From positions 1-64,000 of the forward strand of contig JAFUNS010000023.1 of assembly GCA_017472925.1 (NCBI GenBank): a stretch of DNA of 64,000 nt. Direction: 5' to 3'. Shown one piece after another: positions 8,217-16,310 of the stretch. The position numbers and the translations under genes were made by a program. The first letter of the stretch is position 1. The number at the start of each line of letters is the position of its first letter. The notes below the pieces were generated by a model. It was not told where the DNA came from. It did no database searches and saw only the letters and a program-made list of their open reading frames with translations. This DNA is from Bacteroides sp. GTDB taxonomy: Bacteria > Bacteroidota > Bacteroidia > Bacteroidales > Bacteroidaceae.

Positions 8217-9929
8217 ATGAAGAAAATACTTTTCCTGTTAGGGGGTATATTCCCTTTTTTGACTGCTTGTAATGAATTATCTGATTATCCGTTTCTTCCC
8301 GAGTCCCTGGATATAGACCAAGTTGTTTTTTCGCGAAGCATTCTCACTAAGGAATCTCTTTCCAATGGAGACAGCATTTTGTTTAATGCAAAAGGAGCTC
8401 TTAATGTGCATAACGAGATACTGACTTATTCTGATGGCCGATGGGCTTCAAAAGTTCCACTTCAATGGAGCGAGGCTTCAGGAAGCACTACCTATACAGC
8501 CTTATATCCTTTATCCAAAGACTTGTCTTATACTTCGCAGAACATATATACCGAAAACGGTTTGGAAGACATTCTGATTGCTCAAGACACTTTATCTCAA
8601 AAACAAGAGATTGATTTGTCCTTCAAGCATTTGTTCGCACGATTGGTTATCCACGCCAATCCCTCCATACAAGAAAAACTGACTGAACTCAGGCTTACTG
8701 TACCCTATACCGTTACAAACATCTCAACGGAAGGAGAATTGTCTATGGAAGCAGATAGCCTGACTACCGTATTGTTCAAAAATGAGACAGGAGATTACGC
8801 CTTTATCTTACCCCCAATGAATGATAGCCGGCTCACCGTAAATCTTATTACAACCGGGGGAAACTATACTCATCTTCTTCCAGCTTATACCTTCAAGAGT
8901 CATGTACAATATGAATGTACTATACGAAGCGCCGTAGGTATCCGAACCGTTGATGACTTGATAGCCTTTAGTAAACTTATCAATGGAGAAAGCTATTCCG
9001 GCAAAACCTTGAGCGATTTTGGAGAAAAGGTAGGAAACGATACCATCTTTTATCTGCTAAATGATATTTCATTAACGGAAAGTGATTGTAAAAAGATGCT
9101 TCCTATTGGTTACAATGAAAAATGGGGGTTCAAATACATTTTTGAGGGGAATAATCATACTATTTCTGGATTCACGGTACCCGATTACAGTGTAAATAAA
9201 ACCGTAGATAAAAAATACAACGGTCTGTTTGGAAGCATTTCAAGTGAAGGGACGGTACGCAATCTCCATATTACTCATGCCAAAACCATAGACAATCCCA
9301 CCTATTCATATATTGGCATATTAGCTGGACAAAATTATGGTAATATTCTTCATTGTTCGGTAGATAGTTCAAATATAGAGTTGACCAATGCAAATTATAT
9401 ATACGTACAAGCTTTTATTTGTGGTAGAAATAAAGGAAACATTGTCAATTGTTTTGCTACGTACAATTCTATAAAGACTGGAGCAAATAACAAAGTAGGA
9501 ACTATTGCCGGTGATGCAACCGGATACATCCTTAATTGTTATGCTTACAAGAACACATTTACCAAACAATCTTTAGCTTCCATCGGGGGAATAGTAGGGG
9601 GAGCATATAATGATAAGGAAACACTTGTTATTTCCAATTGTTGCGCATCACATAATATCAGTTATGATAATTGGGGTGCCATCATCGGTAAAAGCCTTAA
9701 AGCCACGACAATCGACCATGTGTTCTACAACAAAGGAGACCTTTACGATGTAAATTCGAATTCAAAGATAGACCGGTATTATATGTACAATAGCAATTAT
9801 CAAGTGAACGGGAAACATATTTCCACTTATCTGAATGAATGGATAGATAGCATTGGTATTGCTTCTTACCCTGATATTGAGTTTAAGAAATGGAATACGG
9901 ATAGTATTGTTCTTCCTGTCTTTCAATAA
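8217..9929 (+). CDS. Fimbrillin-like lipoprotein with GLUG repeats
   Basis: The 570-residue product has a lipoprotein signal ending LTAC (C18). The N-terminal part (about 25-245) has the fimbrillin/Mfa-like pattern: YTALYPLSKDL, a central SFKHLFARLVIH and LPAYTFKSHVQYECTI. The C-terminal half carries GLUG-type repeats, for example GLFGSISSEGTVRNLHI, IGILAGQNYGNILHC and VGTIAGDATGYILNC (about 335-450), expected to form a right-handed beta-solenoid. Such proteins are exposed on the cell surface and may be adhesins or pilus-like components. It stands alone between mdh and gdhA; no assembly genes are adjacent. Confidence 0.8.
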   Translation: MKKILFLLGGIFPFLTACNELSDYPFLPESLDIDQVVFSRSILTKESLSNGDSILFNAKGALNVHNEILTYSDGRWASKVPLQWSEASGSTTYTALYPLSKDLSYTSQNIYTENGLEDILIAQDTLSQKQEIDLSFKHLFARLVIHANPSIQEKLTELRLTVPYTVTNISTEGELSMEADSLTTVLFKNETGDYAFILPPMNDSRLTVNLITTGGNYTHLLPAYTFKSHVQYECTIRSAVGIRTVDDLIAFSKLINGESYSGKTLSDFGEKVGNDTIFYLLNDISLTESDCKKMLPIGYNEKWGFKYIFEGNNHTISGFTVPDYSVNKTVDKKYNGLFGSISSEGTVRNLHITHAKTIDNPTYSYIGILAGQNYGNILHCSVDSSNIELTNANYIYVQAFICGRNKGNIVNCFATYNSIKTGANNKVGTIAGDATGYILNCYAYKNTFTKQSLASIGGIVGGAYNDKETLVISNCCASHNISYDNWGAIIGKSLKATTIDHVFYNKGDLYDVNSNSKIDRYYMYNSNYQVNGKHISTYLNEWIDSIGIASYPDIEFKKWNTDSIVLPVFQ

Positions 9930-9932
9930 AAA

Positions 9933-9965
9933 TGCGCTGCCTAATCTTCACAGACGGGCAGCGCA
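9933..9965. terminator. Bidirectional terminator between the lipoprotein gene and gdhA
   Basis: TGCGCTGCC at 9933-9941 pairs perfectly with GGCAGCGCA at 9957-9965. An A-run on the left provides a U-tract for the minus-strand gdhA transcript; the right side lacks a clean T-run. Confidence 0.65.
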
Positions 9966-10024
9966 AGCTACAATACAAAATACAAATACAACTAAACGAG
10001 ATATTTTATGCTAATAGATTTCTT

Positions 10025-11362
10025 TTATACAATTCCTTGTGCCATCATGGCGTGAGCGACTTTCATGAAGCCGGCAATGTTAGCACCCTTTACATAGTTG
10101 ATGTAACCGTCGGCTTCGGTACCGTACTTCACGCACTGTTCGTGGATGCCGAGCATGATGCCGTGGAGCTTTTCGTCCACTTCTTCGGCTCTCCAACTCA
10201 AGTGCATGGCGTTCTGACTCATTTCCAACCCCGATGTGGCAACACCACCAGCATTTACAGCCTTGCCAGGAGCATATAGCATCTTGTGTTCAATGAATGC
10301 GTCAATCGCTTCAGGAGTACAGCCCATGTTCGAGATTTCACCTACGCAAGTTACGTTGTTGTTAATCAAGTTGCGTGCATCTTCGCCATTCAATTCATTT
10401 TGGGTGGCACATGGTAATGCAATGTCTACCTTCACTTCCCATGGACGACGTCCAGGAACAAATGTTGCACTCGGATATTTTTCTGCGTATGGGGCTACGA
10501 TATCGTTGCCCGATGCACGAAGTTCCAACATATAGTCAATCTTTTCACCGCTGATGCCATCAGGATCGTATACATAACCGTCAGGACCAGAGATGGTCAC
10601 TACCTTGGCACCCAATTCGGTAGCTTTGGTTACAGCTCCCCAAGCTACGTTACCGAAACCGGATACAGCTACAGTTTTACCCTTGATGTCGATGCCTTTG
10701 TTCTTCAACATTTGGTTAACAAAGTACAGACCGCCGAAACCAGTCGCTTCCGGACGAATCAAAGAACCGCCAAATTCCAAACCTTTACCAGTAAAGGTTC
10801 CTGTAAATTCACGGGTAAGCTTCTTATACATACCAAACATATAGCCCACTTCGCGACCACCTACACCAATGTCACCAGCCGGTACGTCCATATCCGGACC
10901 TACATGACGCCATAATTCAAGCATGAAGGCTTGGCAGAAACGCATGATTTCGGCATTGCTCTTCCCACGTGGTGAGAAGTCGGAACCACCTTTACCACCA
11001 CCCATCGGAAGGGTAGTGAGGGCATTCTTGAATGTTTGTTCAAAACCTAAGAATTTAAGAATGGACAAGTTGACAGAAGCATGGAAACGGATACCTCCCT
11101 TGTAAGGGCCGATGGCGTTGTTGAATTGTACGCGGTAACCAAGGTTAACTTGTACCTTTCCTTTGTCGTCTACCCAGGGTACTTTAAAGGTAAAAATACG
11201 ATCAGGCTCTACCAATCTCTCAATGAGGGATGCTTTTTCGAATTCTGGATGTTGGTTGTATATCTCTTCGATAGAATGCAACACTTCCCTTACGGCTTGT
11301 AAGTATTCCAATTCTCCCGGATGCTTGGCTTCCAGAGAGGCCATAATTTGATTGATATCCAT
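10025..11362 (-). CDS. gdhA: NADP-type glutamate dehydrogenase, copy 1
   Basis: Converts 2-oxoglutarate and ammonium to glutamate in the cytosol. The 445-residue product has the hexameric class I layout: KGGIRFHASVN and PMGGGKGGSDFSPRGKS (substrate binding and catalytic Lys, about 90-135), DVPAGDIGVGGREVGYM (about 160-178) and the nucleotide motif VSGFGNVAWGAVTKA (about 234-248). It starts at the ATG at 11362 and is preceded by a good promoter on the minus strand. A second, clearly paralogous copy lies at 14.6-16.0 kb; cofactor preference may differ but cannot be decided by eye. Confidence 0.93.
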   Translation of the reverse strand: MDINQIMASLEAKHPGELEYLQAVREVLHSIEEIYNQHPEFEKASLIERLVEPDRIFTFKVPWVDDKGKVQVNLGYRVQFNNAIGPYKGGIRFHASVNLSILKFLGFEQTFKNALTTLPMGGGKGGSDFSPRGKSNAEIMRFCQAFMLELWRHVGPDMDVPAGDIGVGGREVGYMFGMYKKLTREFTGTFTGKGLEFGGSLIRPEATGFGGLYFVNQMLKNKGIDIKGKTVAVSGFGNVAWGAVTKATELGAKVVTISGPDGYVYDPDGISGEKIDYMLELRASGNDIVAPYAEKYPSATFVPGRRPWEVKVDIALPCATQNELNGEDARNLINNNVTCVGEISNMGCTPEAIDAFIEHKMLYAPGKAVNAGGVATSGLEMSQNAMHLSWRAEEVDEKLHGIMLGIHEQCVKYGTEADGYINYVKGANIAGFMKVAHAMMAQGIV

Positions 11363-11407
11363 AATAATGTTTTTAAGGTTTTGACAAAATGAAAATCATT
11401 TCTGCTG

Positions 11408-11438
11408 CAAAGGTATGGTTTAAAATGAAACATCCAAA
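11408..11438 (-). promoter_or_regulatory. Promoter of gdhA copy 1
   Basis: On the minus strand, TTTG (11438-11435) and TACCTTTG (11415-11408) are 19 bases apart, a full match to the Bacteroides consensus, about 46 bases before the start codon. Confidence 0.75.
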
Positions 11439-11591
11439 TATTTTTGGTAAAATTTTAATGGGCGAGTGATATTATGATAAAATGTATGATAATGGATAGT
11501 GTAAAAGAACGTGCGATTTTCTGTCTTTTTTGTTGCGTACGTCAATAATAATGCCGAATTTTGTAAGTAATAAATAGAAATAACGGAAAAT

Positions 11592-14555
11592 ATGCTTAGT
11601 AAGTTAAAGTTAAACCAATTATATTTTCGAGATACATCTTTCGTAAATTTGATGACGAAACGTATCTTCAATGTCTTGTTGGTCGCGAATCCGTATGATG
11701 CCTTTATGTTGGAAGACGACGGTAGAATTGACGAGAAGATTTTCAATGAATACATGAACTTGAGTCTTCGTTATCCGCCGCGGTTTACGCAAGTATCTAC
11801 CGAAGCCGAAGCCTGGAAGCAATTGGACAATACCAATTTTGATTTGGTCATTGTAATGCCGGGTACGGACAATAGTGATACGTTTGATATTGCCCGGAGC
11901 ATCAAGGAGAAATATACCCATATCCCGTTGGTGGTGCTTACCCCTTTCTCGCATGGGATTACGGCTCGTATGGAGCATGAAGACTTGAGCATTTTTGAAT
12001 ATGTGTTCTGTTGGTTGGGAAATACGGATTTGTTGCTTTCTATCATTAAACTGATAGAGGACAAGATGAATCTGGAGCATGACATCAAGGAAGTAGGGGT
12101 ACAAATGATTCTGTTGGTAGAAGACTCTATTCGTTTTTATTCATCCGTTTTGCCTAACTTGTATAAGTTTGTTTTGAAGCAAAGTCGGGAATTTGCTACC
12201 GAAGCATTGAATGCCCACCAAAAGACCCTCCGTATGAGAGGTCGTCCAAAGATTGCCCTTGCCCGTAGTTATGAAGAGGCAATGGAACTCTATCAGAAAT
12301 TTGAAAACAATATCTTGGGTGTCATAACCGACGCCCGTTATCCTCGCAATGGAGTGACCGATCCTATGGCCGGTATAAAATTATTGGGCGAAATACGTAA
12401 GCGCGACCCGTTTGTACCTTTGATATTGGAGTCCTCAGAGGTGTCGAATGCCCAATATGCCAAGTTGTATGAAGCGAGTTTTGTAGACAAGAACTCCAAG
12501 AAGATGAACATTGACTTGCGCGAAATCATGTACGACAACTTCGGTTTTGGCGATTTTATTTTCCGAAATCCCAATACCATGGAGGAAGTGGCCAGAGTGC
12601 GCAATCTGAAAGAATTGCAGAATATCATTTTTGCCATTCCAAAAGAATCCTTGCTTTATCATGTTCAGCGTAACCATGTGTCGCGTTGGCTGTATTCTCG
12701 GGCCATGTTTCCGGCTGCCGAATTCTTGAAGCAGATTACTTGGGATTCCCTGCAAGACGTAGACGGGCATCGTCATGTGATTTTTGAAGCCATTGTAAAA
12801 TATCGTAAGATGAAAAATCGCGGGGTTGTTGCGGTGTTCCAACGCGATCGTTTCGACCGTTATTCCAATTTTGCCCGTATTGGTGATGGGTCATTGGGAG
12901 GTAAAGGGCGCGGTTTGGCCTTTATTGATAACATGGTGAAGCGTCATCCGGAATTCGAAGAATTCGACAATGCGGCTGTTTCTATTCCTAAGACGGTGGT
13001 ACTTTGTACGGATATCTTCGATGAGTTTATGGATACCAACAGCCTCTATCAGTTGGCGTTGAGTGATGCTGATGACGAAACGATCTTGAATGCATTCCTT
13101 CGTGCCAAGTTGCCCGACCGTTTGGTGGAAGATTTCTTTGCTTTCTTCGATGCGGTAAAGTCGCCTATAGCCATACGTTCGTCCAGTTTGCTGGAAGATT
13201 CCCACTACCAACCGTTTGCCGGTATCTATTCCACCTATATGATTCCTCCGTTGGAAGATAAGTATGAAATGCTTCGTATGTTGAGTGATGCTATCAAAGG
13301 AGTATATGCTTCGGTGTTCTATCGCGACAGTAAAGCTTATATGCAGGCTACCAGCAATGTCATCGATCAGGAAAAGATGGCGGTAATCATTCAAGAAGTA
13401 GTGGGTAACCAATATGGCGATCGGTTTTATCCATCCATATCAGGGGTGGCTCGTTCGCTCAACTATTATCCCATTGGCGATGAGAAGGCTGAAGAAGGTA
13501 CGGTAAGTTTGGCACTAGGCTTGGGTAAATACATTGTCGATGGCGGACAGACGCTTCGGGTGTGTCCGTATCATCCTAACCAGGTGTTACAGACTAGCGA
13601 GATGGAAATCGCATTGCGTGAAACTCAGACGCAGTTTTATGCACTTGACTTGAAGAATATGGGGCACGACTTTTCCATTGACGATGGTTTCAATCTCCTG
13701 AAACTTCATGTTAGAGAGGCTGAAAAGGATGGTTCACTGCAATACATTGCTTCTACCTACGATCCATACGATATGGTGATTCGTGACGGTATCTATCCGG
13801 GAGGCCGTAAAGTCATAACGTTTACCAATGTTTTACAGCACGATGTATTCCCACTCCCGAAGATTCTTCAGATGGTACAGGAATACGGACAGTCGGAAAT
13901 GCGTCGTCCGGTAGAAATAGAATTTGCTGTAACGTTGAATGCCGCCAAGAAAACGGGTACTTTCTATTTGTTGCAGATTCGTCCGATGGTGGATGTAAAG
14001 GCCGATTTGTCGGAAGATTTGAATCTGATACCAGAAGAAAATCTGATTCTGAAAAGTTTCAATTCATTGGGGCATGGAATCATGGAGGATGTGTTTGATA
14101 TAGTTTATGTCAAGACCGAAGGATATACGGCTTCCAACAATCAGCTTATCGCTTACGAGATTGAAAAACTTAATCGAAAGTTCCTCGAAGAAAACAAACA
14201 TTATGTGTTAGTCGGACCGGGACGATGGGGTAGTAGTGATACTTGGTTGGGGATCCCTGTGAAATGGCCGCATATCTCAGCAGCACGTGTCATTGTAGAA
14301 GCCGGACTGACCAATTATCGGGTTGATCCCAGTCAGGGTACGCACTTCTTCCAGAATCTTACATCATTCGGTGTGGGTTATTTTACTATCAATGCTTATA
14401 TGAACGATGGAATCTATAGTCAAGATTTTCTGGACGCACAACCAGCTGTAGAAGAGACCAAATACTTGCGTCACATTCGGTTCGAAAAACCGATGATTAT
14501 TAAGATGGACGGTAAGAAGAAATTGGGAGTGGTGATGATGCCTGAGGATAAATAA
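11592..14555 (+). CDS. Receiver-like / PEP-pyruvate-binding (PPDK N-terminal) protein
   Basis: The 987-residue protein begins with a region resembling response-regulator folds (FNVLLVANPYDAFMLEDDGR, about 26-45; a second RR-like segment around MILLVEDSIRFYSSV at about 172-186). The C-terminal half has the pyruvate phosphate dikinase ATP/PEP-binding domain: GDGSLGGKGRGLAFIDNM (about 431-448), SPIAIRSSSLLEDSHYQPFAG (about 522) and VEIEFAVTLNA with FYLLQIRP (about 775-800). The phosphohistidine swivel and PEP-utilising TIM-barrel domains of true PPDK or PEP synthase are not seen, so it may be a regulator or phosphotransfer protein. An internal ATG at 11652 is an alternative start. Confidence 0.8.
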   Translation: MLSKLKLNQLYFRDTSFVNLMTKRIFNVLLVANPYDAFMLEDDGRIDEKIFNEYMNLSLRYPPRFTQVSTEAEAWKQLDNTNFDLVIVMPGTDNSDTFDIARSIKEKYTHIPLVVLTPFSHGITARMEHEDLSIFEYVFCWLGNTDLLLSIIKLIEDKMNLEHDIKEVGVQMILLVEDSIRFYSSVLPNLYKFVLKQSREFATEALNAHQKTLRMRGRPKIALARSYEEAMELYQKFENNILGVITDARYPRNGVTDPMAGIKLLGEIRKRDPFVPLILESSEVSNAQYAKLYEASFVDKNSKKMNIDLREIMYDNFGFGDFIFRNPNTMEEVARVRNLKELQNIIFAIPKESLLYHVQRNHVSRWLYSRAMFPAAEFLKQITWDSLQDVDGHRHVIFEAIVKYRKMKNRGVVAVFQRDRFDRYSNFARIGDGSLGGKGRGLAFIDNMVKRHPEFEEFDNAAVSIPKTVVLCTDIFDEFMDTNSLYQLALSDADDETILNAFLRAKLPDRLVEDFFAFFDAVKSPIAIRSSSLLEDSHYQPFAGIYSTYMIPPLEDKYEMLRMLSDAIKGVYASVFYRDSKAYMQATSNVIDQEKMAVIIQEVVGNQYGDRFYPSISGVARSLNYYPIGDEKAEEGTVSLALGLGKYIVDGGQTLRVCPYHPNQVLQTSEMEIALRETQTQFYALDLKNMGHDFSIDDGFNLLKLHVREAEKDGSLQYIASTYDPYDMVIRDGIYPGGRKVITFTNVLQHDVFPLPKILQMVQEYGQSEMRRPVEIEFAVTLNAAKKTGTFYLLQIRPMVDVKADLSEDLNLIPEENLILKSFNSLGHGIMEDVFDIVYVKTEGYTASNNQLIAYEIEKLNRKFLEENKHYVLVGPGRWGSSDTWLGIPVKWPHISAARVIVEAGLTNYRVDPSQGTHFFQNLTSFGVGYFTINAYMNDGIYSQDFLDAQPAVEETKYLRHIRFEKPMIIKMDGKKKLGVVMMPEDK

Positions 14556-14571
14556 TAAAGGAGTTGTGTCA

Positions 14572-14615
14572 TAAAAATAGTGGGTGTGCATTTCTACACA
14601 CCCACTTTATTTATA
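14572..14615. terminator. Bidirectional terminator between the PEP-binding gene and gdhA copy 2
   Basis: AATAGTGGGTGTG (14576-14588) pairs with CACACCCACT and following Ts (14597-14610), with A-runs on one side and T-rich sequence on the other. Confidence 0.8.
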
Positions 14616-14629
14616 AATAATATTGCTGA

Positions 14630-15964
14630 TTATACAATGCCTTGAGCCATCATAGCCTTGGCAACCTTCATGAAACCTGCGATGTTTGCACCCTTCACGT
14701 AGTTTACATAACCGTCTTCTTCTGTACCATACTTCACGCAATTTTCGTGGATATTTTCCATGATGTAGTGAAGCTTGTTGTCCACTTCTTCAGCACTCCA
14801 TGACAAGCGTTCTGAGTTCTGGCTCATTTCAAGACCGGAAACTGATACACCACCTGCATTGGCTGCCTTACCTGGAGCATACAAAATCTTGGCTTCTTGG
14901 AAGATGCGGATAGCTTCTGGAGTAGAAGGCATGTTAGCACCTTCGGAAACAGCAATTACACCGTTGTTTACCAACATTTGTGCATGTTCACCGTTCAGTT
15001 CGTTCTGGGTAGCCGATGGAAGAGCAATATCTGCCTTTTCACCCCATGGCTTTTCACCCGGTACATATTTCACACCGTATGTTTCGGCGTATTCGCGGAT
15101 ACGACCACGGTACAAGTTCTTCAATTCCATGATGTAGTCGAGCTTTTCACGGTCGATTCCATCCGGATCGTAGATATAACCGTCAGAGTCTGACATGGTC
15201 AATACCTTACCACCTAACTGAAGAACTTTTTCGGCTGTATATTGAGCTACGTTACCAGAACCTGAAATCAAAACGGTCTTACCCTTTAAGTCCATGCCCT
15301 TAGTCTTTAACATTTCCATCAGGAAGTATACATTACCGTAACCGGTAGCTTCCGGACGAACCAATGAACCACCGAATTCTCTACCTTTACCGGTGAAGGT
15401 TCCTGTAAATTCGTGAGCGAGTTTCTTGTACATGCCAAACATGTAGCCTACTTCACGACCACCTACACCGATGTCACCGGCTGGAACGTCTGTGTCTGGG
15501 CCAATGTGGCGCCACAATTCCAACATGAAGGCTTGACAGAAACGCATCACTTCAGCGTTACTCTTACCACGTGGAGAGAAGTCGGAACCACCCTTACCAC
15601 CACCCATTGGAAGTGTAGTCAATGAATTCTTGAATGTTTGTTCGAAGGCAAGGAACTTCAAGATACCTAAATTAACGGAAGAGTGGAAGCGGATACCGCC
15701 TTTGTATGGGCCAATAGCGTTGTTGTGTTGTACACGGTAACCCATATTGGTTTGTATATTGCCCTTGTCGTCCATCCAAGTAACACGGAATTGATATACT
15801 CTATCAGGAATACACAAGCGTTCAATAAGATTTACTTTGTCAAATTCAGGATGCTTGTTGTATTCTTCTTCAATTGTACCGAGCACTTCTTCCACTGCCT
15901 GATGGTATTCAGGTTCGTTAGGGAATCTTCTTTTCAGATCTTCTAATACCTTAGCTGCATTCAT
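14630..15964 (-). CDS. gdhA: NADP-type glutamate dehydrogenase, copy 2
   Basis: A 444-residue paralogue of the enzyme at 10.0-11.4 kb, collinear over its whole length, with the same PMGGGKGGSDFSPRGKS catalytic region and DVPAGDIGVGGREVGYM. The nucleotide-binding motif here is ISGSGNVAQYTAEK instead of VSGFGNVAWGAVTK, and the downstream acceptor region also differs (TMSDSDGYIYD against TISGPDGYVYD). That part often decides NADH versus NADPH use, so the two may be specialised, but this is inference. It has its own promoter on the minus strand. Confidence 0.93.
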   Translation of the reverse strand: MNAAKVLEDLKRRFPNEPEYHQAVEEVLGTIEEEYNKHPEFDKVNLIERLCIPDRVYQFRVTWMDDKGNIQTNMGYRVQHNNAIGPYKGGIRFHSSVNLGILKFLAFEQTFKNSLTTLPMGGGKGGSDFSPRGKSNAEVMRFCQAFMLELWRHIGPDTDVPAGDIGVGGREVGYMFGMYKKLAHEFTGTFTGKGREFGGSLVRPEATGYGNVYFLMEMLKTKGMDLKGKTVLISGSGNVAQYTAEKVLQLGGKVLTMSDSDGYIYDPDGIDREKLDYIMELKNLYRGRIREYAETYGVKYVPGEKPWGEKADIALPSATQNELNGEHAQMLVNNGVIAVSEGANMPSTPEAIRIFQEAKILYAPGKAANAGGVSVSGLEMSQNSERLSWSAEEVDNKLHYIMENIHENCVKYGTEEDGYVNYVKGANIAGFMKVAKAMMAQGIV

Positions 15965-16014
15965 AATTTTTTTTCTTTTATCGTTTTATGATTAATATTC
16001 TTGTTTAACGGCTG

Positions 16015-16022
16015 CAAATTTA
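16015..16022 (-). promoter_or_regulatory. -7 element of gdhA copy 2
   Basis: Minus-strand TAAATTTG matches TAnnTTTG, 50 bases upstream of the start at 15964. Confidence 0.5.
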
Positions 16023-16097
16023 TAGAGTATATTTGAAACTTGCAACAAAAATCATGAAAAAATGAAAAATAAATATCAATTTGCGCAAAAAGAAACA

Positions 16098-16124
16098 AAA
16101 AGAGTAGATAAACGTCTACTCTTT
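16098..16124 (-). terminator. Terminator after the small membrane protein and maeB
   Basis: AAAGAGTAG and CTACTCTTT form a perfect stem overlapping the stop codon of the small protein; on the minus strand it is followed by a T-rich run. Confidence 0.7.
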
Positions 16125-16295
16125 CCCATTTCTTAAAGACTTTATCAGTGGAATGAAGACTAAAGCTCCCGAAATGACAACGGTAAGAATCAAAGGGCCG
16201 TCAATTCGTTCGGATCCTACCAGAATGATGTAACAAATAGAAACCCAAAGGAGGGTTAAGATGACAGCTTGTCTGGTTGATAAAGGTCTTCGCAT
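16116..16295 (-). CDS. 59-residue membrane protein downstream of maeB
   Basis: A minus-strand ATG at 16295 opens a 59-codon frame beginning MRRPLSTRQAVILTLLW. It encodes two hydrophobic segments (about residues 10-26 and 34-51) separated by the short loop GSERIDG, and ends with a basic tail, KSLRNGKE. It starts 16 bases after the maeB stop codon, so it is probably cotranscribed with it, and a terminator stem overlaps its stop. No function is known; the hairpin membrane layout and operon position are what the sequence shows. Confidence 0.65.
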   Translation of the reverse strand: MRRPLSTRQAVILTLLWVSICYIILVGSERIDGPLILTVVISGALVFIPLIKSLRNGKE

Positions 16296-16310
16296 ATTCT
16301 ATTTATTTAT

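Noticed and set aside
11592-14555. Complete PEP synthase or pyruvate phosphate dikinase
   Set aside because: Only the N-terminal ATP/PEP-binding part is visible; the phosphohistidine and TIM-barrel domains are absent.
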